Positions 1 through 11,232 of a stretch of 64,000 bases of DNA are shown piece by piece. A model generated the notes under the pieces. It did not search any database. It was given only the letters and a program-made list of their open reading frames with translations, and was not told the DNA's origin. The position numbers were made by a program, and so were the translations under genes. Each line of letters starts with the position of its first letter. Positions within the stretch are counted from its first letter, which is position 1. This DNA is from Pseudomonas gessardii. GTDB lineage: Bacteria > Pseudomonadota > Gammaproteobacteria > Pseudomonadales > Pseudomonadaceae. Location of the stretch: assembly GCF_001983165.1 (NCBI RefSeq), contig NZ_MNPU01000001.1:186001-250000 (forward strand). Reading direction: 5' to 3'.

Positions 1-113
1 TTGCCAGTCGCCTGGGTTTTGCCGATGTGAGTTCGTTCTACAAGGCTTTTCGCAAATGGTCGGGATCCAATCCTGGGCATTACCGTAGTTTGATCCTCAC
101 CGAAGTCAACTGA
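1..113 (+). CDS. AraC-family transcriptional regulator, C-terminal end (partial)
   Basis: The third frame is open from the window edge and encodes about 36 residues ending in a stop at 111-113. The peptide has the pattern of the second helix-turn-helix of AraC regulators: A-x-x-L-G-F-A-D-x-S-S-F, then an F-R-K-W-S-G stretch, then P-G-H-Y-R. Only this tail is visible, so the effector domain and target genes cannot be judged. It converges on the efflux operon, and the hairpin between the two genes carries its T-run on the minus strand, so it serves the efflux operon. Confidence 0.85.
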   Translation, partial: ASRLGFADVSSFYKAFRKWSGSNPGHYRSLILTEVN

Positions 114-123
114 TCGCACAGAC

Positions 124-158
124 AAAAAAAGCCCCATGACCGAATGGACCACGGGGCT
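124..158 (-). terminator. Rho-independent terminator of the efflux operon
   Basis: AGCCCC and GGGGCT arms pair around a partly paired interior. Read on the minus strand the hairpin is followed by seven T residues (the A-run at 124-130). It lies about 45 bases past the stop of the outer-membrane factor gene. Confidence 0.8.
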
Positions 159-201
159 AAAAATTGGTTGGATGCGACCAACCAAAGGAGCTCTGTCTAC
201 A

Positions 202-1613
202 TCATTGGCGGCTGGCGACCACCGTTTCGGGCTGCCAGCCACCACCCAGTGCCTTGTAGATCGCCACGATGCCGCGATACAGGTCCACTTCGGCCAGGGC
301 CTGGGCGTCTTCGGCGAGCAGGCGCTCGCGCTGGGCGTCGAGTAGCACGAGGAAGTCGGCGGTGCCTTCGCGGTAGCGGATCTCGGCCAGGTCGGCGGCG
401 GCGCGGCTGGATTCGCTCTGGCGGATCAGCGAGACCAGACGTTGCTGGCGCTTGCCGTAGTCGCTGAAGGCGTTCTCTGACTCTTCCAAGGCCAGCAAGA
501 CTTGCTGCTCGTAGGTGGCCAGGGCGCCATCGGCCTCGGCATCGGCACCGCGCAAACGCGCGCGTACGCTGCCCAGGTCAAAGGCGGCCCAGGTGATGCT
601 CGGGCCCAGGGCCCAGGCATTGGCGGCCGATGAACCGATCTGCGAACCGCGGCCAGCCGTAAACCCGAGGAAACCACTGAGGCTGACCCGTGGAAACAGG
701 TCGGCCTTGGCCACGCCGATACGCGCGGTGGCGGCTGCCAGTTTGCGTTCGGCGCTGAGAATGTCCGGGCGCCGTTGCAGCAGTTGCCCCGGGTCGCCAA
801 TCGGCAAGGCCTTGGCAATCGCCGGCAGGTCGGCCGGGCTCAGGTCCACCGTGAGTTTGTCCGGGCGCTGGCCGAGCAGGGTGGCGATGCGATTGCGCTC
901 GCGCACTTGCTCGGCCTGCAATTGCGGCACGCTGGCCTCGACCGCCGCCAGGCGCGCATCGGCACGCACCACGTCCAGTTGGTCGCCGACGCCGGCATCG
1001 CGCAGGCTTTCGGTGATGGTGCGCGAATCCTGCTGGTTCTTCAGGTTGGCCAGGGCGATTTTTTCCCGCAGTTGCGCGCCGCGCAGTTGGCCGTAGGCGT
1101 CCACCAGTTCGGCAATCATCGTGACTTGCAGTTGGTAGAGGTCGGCCTCGGCCGCTTGCTGGTCGGCGTCACTGGCTTGCAGGTTACGTTGGATACGGCC
1201 AAACAGGTCCAGCTCCCAGGCCATGTCCAGGCCCAGGTCATAGCGCTCGCTACTGACTCGGCGGGTAGTCTGGCCGGGGATCTGGCCCTTGGCCAAATCA
1301 CTGCTGGCACGGCTGGTGATGGTTGGCATTGCATCATTGCTGGCGTCATCGCGAATCGCCCGGGCGGCCCGCAGGCGGGCAAAGGCGACCCGCAAGTCAC
1401 GGTTGCCACTCAACGACTGGAGGACCAACTGGTTAAGGGTCGGGTCCTCGAACTGCTGCCACCAGATGCCTTCAAACTTGGCGTGGTCGTACTGCCGGGC
1501 ATCGGCGGCGGCGGTGATAGTGGCCGCCTCCAATGGCTGGGTTTTATAGTCCGGGCCCACGGCACAGGCGCTGAGCGCCAACACCAGCAGGCTCGGCAGG
1601 AACACCTTCACAC

Positions 1614-1617
<4 letters not shown>
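202..1617 (-). CDS. oprN: Outer-membrane channel lipoprotein of RND efflux system (OprN/NodT family)
   Basis: This 471-residue protein is the trimeric outer-membrane/periplasmic tunnel of a tripartite drug pump. The N-terminus is a lipoprotein signal with lipobox L-S-A-C (Cys18), followed by A-V-G-P-D-Y, the usual start of mature OprM/NodT proteins. Two outer-membrane efflux repeats with long alternating Ala/Leu/Gln-rich helices follow. Length is normal for the family. Its ATG overlaps the stop of the permease gene by four bases, so the two are translationally coupled. It is the last gene of the operon and is followed by a strong terminator. The oprN name rests on its position after clear mexE and mexF homologues. 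Confidence 0.88.
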
Positions 1618-4793
<3,176 letters not shown>

Positions 4794-4808
4794 CTTGTGT
4801 GTAGTCCC

Positions 4809-6056
4809 TTAACCGCGTGGAGTCGTGACACTGGCGAGCTTGGACGCGGTTTTATTTTGCGGGGCGACTTGTTCCAGGTTGCTGGCTTCAAGCGCTTGTC
4901 GTTGTTTGGCCAAGGCGGCGAGGGTGGCCTGGCTGGCCATCGGGACGGTTTGCGGGGCGACCGGCGATCCCGGGCGTACCCGTTGCAGGCCCTTGACGAT
5001 AATGGTGTCGTCCTTGCTCAGGCCGCTGCGCACGATACGCAGGCCTTCGATCTTCGGCCCCAGTTCCACGGCGCGGTAGGCCGCCTTGTTGTCGCCCTCC
5101 ATCACCAGCACGAATTTCTTGCCCAGGTCGGTGCCCACGGCTTCGTCAGTGATCAACACGGCGGAGTAGGTGCCGCTGCCCACCAATTTCAGGCGCGCAT
5201 ACAGGCCGGGGGTGAAACGCCCGTCAGTGTTATCGAACACGGCACGGCCACGGATGGTGCCGGTGGCCGGGTTGACCTGGTTGTCGACAAAGTTCATCTG
5301 GCCCAGGTGCGGGTTGCCGTCTTCATTGGACAGGCCCAGGTACACCGGGGTGGTCGCGCCGCGACGGCCCTGGCGCGCCAGCTCGGTGTACTTGAGGTAC
5401 ACACGCTCATCGGCGTCGAAATAGGCGTAGACCTTGTCGGTGGAGACCACGCTGGTCAACTCGGTGACATCGGCGGTGACCAGGTTGCCGGCGGTGATCG
5501 CGGCGCGGCTGACACGGCCACTGATGGGCGAGGTGACCCGGGTGAAACTCAGGTTCAGGCGGGCCAGGTCCAGTTGTGCCTGAATCCCGGCCACGGCGGC
5601 GCGGGCTTCCTGGGCGGCGGTGGTGCGCGAGTCGGCCAGTTCGGCGGAAATCGCATTGCTCTGGCGCAGGCGCTCGCCACGCTGGGCCTCGTTGTCACTG
5701 CGCGAGGCGGCGGCGCGGGTTTGTTGCAACTGGGCTTCAAGGCGACGCACTTCAGCCTGGAACGGACGCGGGTCGATCTGGAACAGCAGGTCGCCTTTTT
5801 TCACCAGCGCGCCCTCGGTAAAGGCTACCTGATCGATCTGGCCCGACACGCGTGGACGGATTTGCACGGTTTCCGGCGCTTCCAGGCGGCCGGTGAATTC
5901 ATCCCATTCGTTGACCGGTTGTTCCAGGACCTTGGCAACGCTGACTTTGCTGGCGGGCATGGCAGCGGCCTGCTCGGGGGCCTTGCCGCATGCGCTTAAC
6001 ACCAGCACGGCCAAAAGGGCCAGGGGATAGCGCAAATGTTTGAGTGACTGTTCCAT
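4809..6056 (-). CDS. mexE: RND efflux periplasmic adaptor lipoprotein, MexE-like
   Basis: This membrane-fusion protein bridges the RND permease and the outer-membrane channel. I start it at M-E-Q-S-L-K-H-L-R, giving a lipoprotein signal with lipobox L-S-A-C-G; the frame continues upstream without signal-peptide character, and an ATG three codons earlier (6065) is also possible. The body has the split lipoyl/barrel-sandwich domain (segment R-P-R-V-S-G-Q-I-D at about 65-75), an alpha-helical hairpin around residues 90-160, and the closing lipoyl half with L-S-F-T-R-V. It is the first gene of the operon. The upstream 240 bases carry two LysR-type palindromes. Confidence 0.92.
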   Translation of the reverse strand: MEQSLKHLRYPLALLAVLVLSACGKAPEQAAAMPASKVSVAKVLEQPVNEWDEFTGRLEAPETVQIRPRVSGQIDQVAFTEGALVKKGDLLFQIDPRPFQAEVRRLEAQLQQTRAAASRSDNEAQRGERLRQSNAISAELADSRTTAAQEARAAVAGIQAQLDLARLNLSFTRVTSPISGRVSRAAITAGNLVTADVTELTSVVSTDKVYAYFDADERVYLKYTELARQGRRGATTPVYLGLSNEDGNPHLGQMNFVDNQVNPATGTIRGRAVFDNTDGRFTPGLYARLKLVGSGTYSAVLITDEAVGTDLGKKFVLVMEGDNKAAYRAVELGPKIEGLRIVRSGLSKDDTIIVKGLQRVRPGSPVAPQTVPMASQATLAALAKQRQALEASNLEQVAPQNKTASKLASVTTPRG

Positions 6057-6142
6057 GAGGTGCATCCGCCAATCTATTTGAGATGGGCGGATCATGCTCG
6101 GCCTGTGTGCTATCTCACGAATCGAATGAAACAAAGGTAACT

Positions 6143-6157
6143 ATCATTCGGAATGAT
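6143..6157. promoter_or_regulatory. Palindrome ATCATTC-G-GAATGAT upstream of mexE
   Basis: This 15-base inverted repeat with a single central base lies 87 bases upstream of the mexE start. It has the ATC-N9-GAT spacing of nod-box-type LysR sites. It may be the promoter-proximal half of the activator region; an overlapping TATATC-like -10 element is visible on the minus strand. Function is inferred from spacing and position. Confidence 0.45.
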
Positions 6158-6204
6158 ATAAGCGTCAGCCAAGCCTTCTAGGATGGGGGTTTTGTTAGGG
6201 GGCT

Positions 6205-6219
6205 ATCAATCCCATTGAT
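6205..6219. promoter_or_regulatory. Nod-box-like palindrome ATCAAT-CCC-ATTGAT upstream of mexE
   Basis: Perfect 6+3+6 inverted repeat with the ATC-N9-GAT core, about 150 bases upstream of mexE. Read toward mexE it resembles the MexT consensus known from P. aeruginosa (ATCA-N5-GTCGAT-N4-ACYAT). Its start lies 62 bases from that of the second palindrome. It is probably the primary site for a MexT-type activator encoded elsewhere. Confidence 0.5.
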
Positions 6220-6298
6220 GACAAGACACTGTTGCGCGAACTGCAACCCAGCAAAACGCCGGCTTGCTGGTACGCTGGCATGCGACACGGGCGCAACC

Positions 6299-7261
6299 CT
6301 AGCGGCTGCGCCAGACCAGGGCCGGGATGAGGCGGATATAAATCAGCTCAAACACCAGCTCGATCAAGGTCTGGGTGATGACGGCAGCGGCGGCCAGCGC
6401 GCGGAGCTCTTCCGGCAGCGCCAGCGCCAGCGGCAGGACCACCAGCGAGTTGCGGGTTGCGCTGCTGAACGTAACCGAACGCGCGGTGGTTGCCGGCAAA
6501 CCAAAGGCCCGGGCCGTCAGCGCGCCGACCACGGGCGCCAGCAGCATAAAGCCTAAATAGACGGGCACCACCGGCAGCAACTGTGCAAACGCCTGCGCAA
6601 CCAAGGCGATCTGCGACCCCATCACCACGATCAACACCGCCGCCATGGCCGGTACGGGCATCCACGCCCAAGCGTCGTTCCAGCGTTCGACCATACGCGA
6701 GCGCCGGGCCCCGGCGCCGGTCAGCACCGCCAGCAGCAGTGGCAGCACGATCAGCAGCAAAAAGGCCTCGACAAACGGGCCGATGGCGATCGCCACCGCC
6801 GCGTCGCCGGCCGGTATCAACGCCAGGTACAGCGGCAGCAGCGACAACTGCAGCAACAGCAAGACCGGGGTGGCGGCCAGCGTCAGCCGGGCATCGCCTT
6901 TGCCAAGATGGGTAAACACCACCACGTAGTCGATGCACGGCGTGAGCAGCACCAGCAATGCACCGATCAGGATGGCCGGCCGGTCGTGCAAGCCGAGGGT
7001 CAGGCCCCAGACCAGCAGCGGGATCAACACAAAGTTGGCGACCAGCAGCGCCGCCATAAAGCGTTTGTTGGCAAGCCCCTGGCGCAGTTGCAGAAACGGG
7101 ATCTGCAGGAACATGGCGTACATCAGCACGGCAATTGCCGGGGTTACCAGGGCGCCAAGACCCGGTGCGGCCTGCGGGGCGAGCAGGCCTGCGAGGGCCG
7201 CGCCGATAACGGCGACGAGGTAGACGGGGATCTGGTTCTGCTCAAGTTGCTCTCGGGTCAC
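6299..7261 (-). CDS. ACR3/bile-acid-symporter superfamily transporter (arsenic-resistance-like)
   Basis: The 320-residue protein consists almost wholly of hydrophobic helices, about ten, in the BASS fold. The segment L-L-T-P-C-I-D-Y-V-V-V-F-T at about residues 108-120 matches the conserved Pro-Cys motif that carries the essential cysteine in ACR3 arsenite exporters. The start codon is GTG at 7261, preceded by an AGGA site. No arsR, arsC or arsH lies nearby, so arsenite transport is uncertain, and a solute:sodium symporter role remains possible. It is transcribed toward the mexE promoter region and ends about 240 bases from mexE. Confidence 0.7.
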   Translation of the reverse strand: MTREQLEQNQIPVYLVAVIGAALAGLLAPQAAPGLGALVTPAIAVLMYAMFLQIPFLQLRQGLANKRFMAALLVANFVLIPLLVWGLTLGLHDRPAILIGALLVLLTPCIDYVVVFTHLGKGDARLTLAATPVLLLLQLSLLPLYLALIPAGDAAVAIAIGPFVEAFLLLIVLPLLLAVLTGAGARRSRMVERWNDAWAWMPVPAMAAVLIVVMGSQIALVAQAFAQLLPVVPVYLGFMLLAPVVGALTARAFGLPATTARSVTFSSATRNSLVVLPLALALPEELRALAAAAVITQTLIELVFELIYIRLIPALVWRSR

Positions 7262-7323
7262 GGGGTGTCCTGGTCACGGAGGCGGGGCGGTCTGCGCCGT
7301 GCAGGGTAACCGAAACAAGGCCC

Positions 7324-7950
7324 TTATTTTTGACTGAGTGCCGCCACCGAAAGCCCGGACGCGACGAAGGTCAGTCCGGCCCCCACATTCAACCCATTGA
7401 CGACTTTGGGCTTGCGCTGCAGCCACGTCGAGAGGCGTGTCGCAAAAATCCCCATGAGCGCGAAGCCCAGGGCGGTCAACGCGGCGAACCAGGCACCGTA
7501 GACCATCATTTGCAGCGTGACCGAGCCCAGTGACGGGTTGACGAATTGCGGAATGAACGCGAGCACAAACAGCCCAGGCTTGGGGTTCAGTGCCGCCGAC
7601 AGGAAACCGGTGAGGAAGATGCTGTTGAGCGGTTGCCGTGCCGCCGGCTTGAAGTTGATCAGGCTGCGTGAACGCAAGACCTTGATGCCCAGCCACAACA
7701 GGTAGCTGGCGCCGATGACCTTGACGACCCAGAAGGCCACGGCAGAGGTCTGCATCAACAGGGTCAAGCCCAGTGAGGCCGTGGCCACATGAAACACAAT
7801 CCCGGTGCCCGATGCGAGCCCCGAAACGGCCGCCGCCATGCGCCCCTGGCTCAGGCCCCTGGCGATGGCCAGCAGGTTGTCCGGGCCGGGGGAGAGCACC
7901 AGCAACAGGCAGGCGGCGGTATAGGTCAGCCAGATATCCAGGGGGAACAT
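7324..7950 (-). CDS. LysE/RhtB-family amino-acid exporter
   Basis: This 208-residue inner-membrane protein has about six helices and the family signature near the N-terminus: L-V-L-S-P-G-P-D-N-L-L at about residues 17-27. Members export basic or neutral amino acids or homoserine lactones; the substrate is not readable here. The ATG follows an AAGGA site seven bases upstream. It sits 62 bases upstream of the ACR3-like gene on the same strand and could be co-transcribed. There is no adjacent LysR/ArgP-type regulator. Confidence 0.85.
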   Translation of the reverse strand: MFPLDIWLTYTAACLLLVLSPGPDNLLAIARGLSQGRMAAAVSGLASGTGIVFHVATASLGLTLLMQTSAVAFWVVKVIGASYLLWLGIKVLRSRSLINFKPAARQPLNSIFLTGFLSAALNPKPGLFVLAFIPQFVNPSLGSVTLQMMVYGAWFAALTALGFALMGIFATRLSTWLQRKPKVVNGLNVGAGLTFVASGLSVAALSQK

Positions 7951-8046
7951 AACGACAGTCCTTTTCGTCAGGGCGAAGGCCGCTATCCTGCTCCCGCGGG
8001 CGCCCCGAGATCAAGAGTGCTGTCGCCACCGCCCAGGCCGGTGTGC

Positions 8047-9459
8047 TCAGGCAGGAGGCTTGAGCGGTTCGCACCTGAACAACACACTCTGGCTGGCACG
8101 CAGCTGTTCGACACAGTTGAACGGCTGCAAGGCCTGGATGCCACGCTTGAGGTCGCGTTCACGACGGGCGATATAGAACCTGGGGTCATCCGGCAGGGTG
8201 CTGAAGTCCTTTACCTGGCGAGCCTGGCCATTGGTATAGAACTCCCCCGCATAGGAGCGACGGCCCCAGTAGTAAAGGTTTCCAGGCTTGCTTGCCTGCA
8301 ATTGCTGCCAGGCGTTGGCAAGGTCGCGCTGGTTGTTCGGCCGGTCAAAGACGCGGCCATCGATGGCGGCAATCGGCAGCCACACCGGCAGCAGCAGTGC
8401 CAGGCTCAACCCGGTGACAGTTTTGCCGGTACGCCAAGGCCCGTGATTGAGTGCGCCCGCCAGCAACAGGCTCCAGGCTGGCAGCGACGGCAGCAGGTAA
8501 GTCCACAGGATATTGCCGGAGAACGTGAAAAACACCGGCGTGGCCAGGGCCCACAGGGCAATGAACGCGTAGTAGCGCCCCGCCAGTGCCGAGCGTCGAA
8601 AACCAAAGTAAAGCGCGGGCAACAGCAGCGTCCATGGGAAAAAGGCGAGCAACAGGTCCAGCCAGATCGCCCCGATTGGCCGGGCATGGGCACTGCCATA
8701 CAAGTCGCCGGCCCAATCACTGACCACATAGCGTTTCCAATGCTCTCCCACGAGGAAGTAATCGAGAAAACCAGGCGTACGCTGTTCGGCAATCAGGTAC
8801 CAGGGCACGGCGATCAGCAGCATCAGCAAGAGGCCGGTGATCCAGGGCAAGCGCCAAAACGCGCGCCATGGGCGGTAGCAGAGGGTCCAGATGAGCGCTG
8901 GAATCGCCACCAACACGACCGCCAACGGCCCCTTCGCCAGCAGCCCAAGCCCCAGCCCGGCAAACCCGGCCAGCGCCCAGCGCCGGTCCCCCTGGGTTAT
9001 GCCGCGCCAAAAACCATAGCTGGCCAGCAGGACCGAGAAACTCAGCGCCGGGTCGGTCAACACCACACCGGCCGACAACAGGCCGAGGGTCGAACTGGAA
9101 AAGATAATCGCCGCCAAGAGCGCGGTTTTTTCGTCCACTTGCTCACGGGCAAAACGGATGATGAGCAGGCAACTGGCAACATGAAACAGCCATGCCGGAA
9201 AGCGAATGGCGAATTCATTGATGCCCAGCAGCTTCATGCCCAGCGCCTGGCTCCAGAACGACAGTGGTGGCTTGCCCCAAAAAGGCACATCCACCTGGAA
9301 CAGTGGGGTTACCCAGTTCCCGAGGACCAGCATCTTGCGCGCCATTTCAGCGTAACGGGCTTCGGAGGTGTCCATCAGCGGGTAGAGGCCCAGGCTGGCC
9401 AGGCGCAGGCCCAAAATGGCAATCAATAGCAGCCATAGCGTACGGGTTGTCATGGTCAT
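8047..9459 (-). CDS. ArnT-like glycosyltransferase (GT39/PMT superfamily)
   Basis: Multi-spanning inner-membrane enzyme of about 470 residues. After TM1 comes the family motif D-T-S-E-A-R-Y-A-E in the first periplasmic loop (about residues 31-39), which carries the catalytic Asp and Glu region of ArnT/PMT enzymes; the next loop has W-G-K-P-P-L-S-F-W. Such enzymes transfer a sugar from a polyprenyl-phosphate donor to lipid A, O-antigen or protein on the periplasmic face. The ATG at 9459 overlaps the stop of the upstream gtrB-like gene (TGATG), so an extension to a TTG at 9462 is unlikely. It probably uses the polyprenyl-P-sugar made by the neighbouring GT2 enzyme. Confidence 0.85.
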   Translation of the reverse strand: MTMTTRTLWLLLIAILGLRLASLGLYPLMDTSEARYAEMARKMLVLGNWVTPLFQVDVPFWGKPPLSFWSQALGMKLLGINEFAIRFPAWLFHVASCLLIIRFAREQVDEKTALLAAIIFSSSTLGLLSAGVVLTDPALSFSVLLASYGFWRGITQGDRRWALAGFAGLGLGLLAKGPLAVVLVAIPALIWTLCYRPWRAFWRLPWITGLLLMLLIAVPWYLIAEQRTPGFLDYFLVGEHWKRYVVSDWAGDLYGSAHARPIGAIWLDLLLAFFPWTLLLPALYFGFRRSALAGRYYAFIALWALATPVFFTFSGNILWTYLLPSLPAWSLLLAGALNHGPWRTGKTVTGLSLALLLPVWLPIAAIDGRVFDRPNNQRDLANAWQQLQASKPGNLYYWGRRSYAGEFYTNGQARQVKDFSTLPDDPRFYIARRERDLKRGIQALQPFNCVEQLRASQSVLFRCEPLKPPA

Positions 9460-10445
9460 CAATGCTTTTCTTGTTCACGAGGAGGGGTTGGGCAGGTGTG
9501 TTCTGGCCGCTTGGGGGCTTCGCCGAGCAGGTTGTTGAGCAGATAGATGGGGCGTTGCCGGACCTCGCTCAGCGTGGCCCCCAGGTATTCGCCGATCATG
9601 GCGATGCCCAGGGCAATAAACGCGGCAATGCCCATGATCACGTGATGGGAGCTGACGGTGCTGACGCTCATCTGATGGATGAGAAAGACCAGGGTCGCGA
9701 CAAAAATCACCAGGCTGAGCAGGCTGAACCAGCGCAACGGCTTGCGCGAAAGCGCCAATACACCTTCGATGCCCAGGTCGATCAATGCCAGCGGCCCCCA
9801 CTTGCTGAGGCCGGCGCTGCGCGGCTCACGGTCGTAGGGCAACTCGATGGTATTGAACCCCAGCCAACTGATCAGGCCTTTCATGAAGCGTGTGCGCTCT
9901 GGCATGGCTCGCAACGCTGCCAGGGGCGCCGGGCCGATCAGGCGGAAGTCGCTGACGTCGGCGGGAACATCAAACTTATCGGCCAGGAAGTTCATCAGTT
10001 TGTAGTAGAGATGGGCACTGATGCGTTTGCTTGAGGTATCCGATAGGCGACTGCGGCGCTGCATATTGACAATATCGCTGCCGGCAAGCCAATGATGAAC
10101 CATTAATGGAATAAGTTCGGGTGGGTCTTGCAAGTCGGCATCAATAAATAACACCGCATTCCCGGCCGCGTAATCCAGACCGGCGACCATGGCCGCTTCC
10201 TTGCCGAAATTGCGGCTTAGATTCAGGCATCGAACTCCGGGCGTCTGGCAATAACCGTCCAGTAAAGACAGCGTTCCATCGCGGCTGCCATCATTCACAT
10301 ACAACACTTCGTGGTGAATGCTTAGTGTCTTGAGTACTGCCATGAGACGTTTATGAAAGATCGGAAGTACCTTGGCTTCGTTATAACAGCAGATAACCAC
10401 ACTGAGCAGCGGGCGAGGGGGGCGCTCAGGTCTTGACGGGTTCAT
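9459..10445 (-). CDS. Polyprenyl-phosphate glycosyltransferase, GtrB-like (GT2)
   Basis: The 328-residue protein has an N-terminal GT-A domain: V-V-I-C-C-Y-N-E at about residues 16-23, V-N-D-G-S-R-D-G at about 50-57, and D-A-D-L-Q-D-P-P-E at about 102-110 as the metal/nucleotide-sugar site. Two C-terminal transmembrane helices (about 235-255 and 268-290) are typical of GtrB/DPM1-like enzymes. It should charge undecaprenyl phosphate with a hexose on the cytoplasmic side. Its start overlaps the end of gtrA by 20 bases, and its stop overlaps the ATG of the GT39 gene. The sugar cannot be read from sequence. Confidence 0.88.
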   Translation of the reverse strand: MNPSRPERPPRPLLSVVICCYNEAKVLPIFHKRLMAVLKTLSIHHEVLYVNDGSRDGTLSLLDGYCQTPGVRCLNLSRNFGKEAAMVAGLDYAAGNAVLFIDADLQDPPELIPLMVHHWLAGSDIVNMQRRSRLSDTSSKRISAHLYYKLMNFLADKFDVPADVSDFRLIGPAPLAALRAMPERTRFMKGLISWLGFNTIELPYDREPRSAGLSKWGPLALIDLGIEGVLALSRKPLRWFSLLSLVIFVATLVFLIHQMSVSTVSSHHVIMGIAAFIALGIAMIGEYLGATLSEVRQRPIYLLNNLLGEAPKRPEHTCPTPPREQEKH

Positions 10446-10833
10446 GGCGAAAGCTCCAGTACTGATTGATTCGATAAGTGATCAACGTCAGGGCGAGGGT
10501 GGTCATCACTTGCATCGGCCAAAGGTGCTGGGGCCAGAGCTCCAGCAGGACGGCCATCAGCGCCAGGTTTGCGCAGTTATAGGCGAGGGCCGTGATGCAA
10601 AAACGCAACCATTGATAAGCGTCGGGTGGGTGGTTTTTTGTAAACGTCCAGCGTTTATTGCCTTGGTAACTTACGGCGGTTCCGGCTATGGCTCCCAGCA
10701 GCGTCGCAATGAGTGCCGGTAGAACCTGCGACAATAACAAAAGTGTTATGTAATGAGTGCCGGTAGCAAGTATTCCAACTGTTAAATAGCAAGGTAGGGG
10801 GGTGTAAGTGTCACGGTATGCAGGGGGCTTCAT
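10426..10833 (-). CDS. gtrA: GtrA-family polyprenyl-phosphate-sugar flippase
   Basis: This 135-residue, four-helix GtrA-family membrane protein has the conserved segment Y-Q-G-N-K-R-W-T-F at about residues 55-63 and ends with Y-R-I-N-Q-Y-W-S-F-R. GtrA proteins move the lipid-linked sugar made by GtrB to the periplasm. It is the first gene of the three-gene operon, preceded by the long intergenic region up to the chemoreceptor. Length is normal for the family. Confidence 0.85.
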   Translation of the reverse strand: MKPPAYRDTYTPLPCYLTVGILATGTHYITLLLLSQVLPALIATLLGAIAGTAVSYQGNKRWTFTKNHPPDAYQWLRFCITALAYNCANLALMAVLLELWPQHLWPMQVMTTLALTLITYRINQYWSFRHEPVKT

Positions 10834-11232
10834 CGAAAGAACTACGCGTATTCAAGAGTCTGTGTGGCGTTGACTTTAACTATTTATGGGCGCCAGCGTG
10901 TGAAAAAAGTGTTTAATAACGCTGATATTACCAAAGTGTAATTTTGGCGTTGGTTGACTGTAAGAGTTTGCGAGTTATAGCCGAAAAAGCACTGTTGTTT
11001 ATTCCAGTGGTCCGCGTTTCTACCTGGCGCGTGGCGACTCCCTGGGGGGCGAGTGGATGGGCTCGGTCGTGGCTACGGAGCGCCAGTCTCAAAAGACACC
11101 GAGACCTAAATCGCCATTACCGCAGCGAAAACCTGCAAGTAGGCTTAAATCATGGGTAGCGAACGCGTCGATGTGTTTTACACGACAGCCATCAGCACCT
11201 TGTTTTAGTCCATAACCGCAGAGGGTTCAGGG
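10834..11232. other. 399-base intergenic region between gtrA and the chemoreceptor gene
   Basis: Divergent promoter region with an AT-rich half next to gtrA (about 10860-10960). A short open frame at 10944-11159 has no recognisable protein features or ribosome-binding site, and I do not call it a gene. I see no RNA gene, repeat or clear operator. Confidence 0.6.

Noticed and set aside
10944..11159. 71-codon frame between gtrA and the chemoreceptor gene
   Set aside because: No ribosome-binding site, no domain, and composition typical of an intergenic region.
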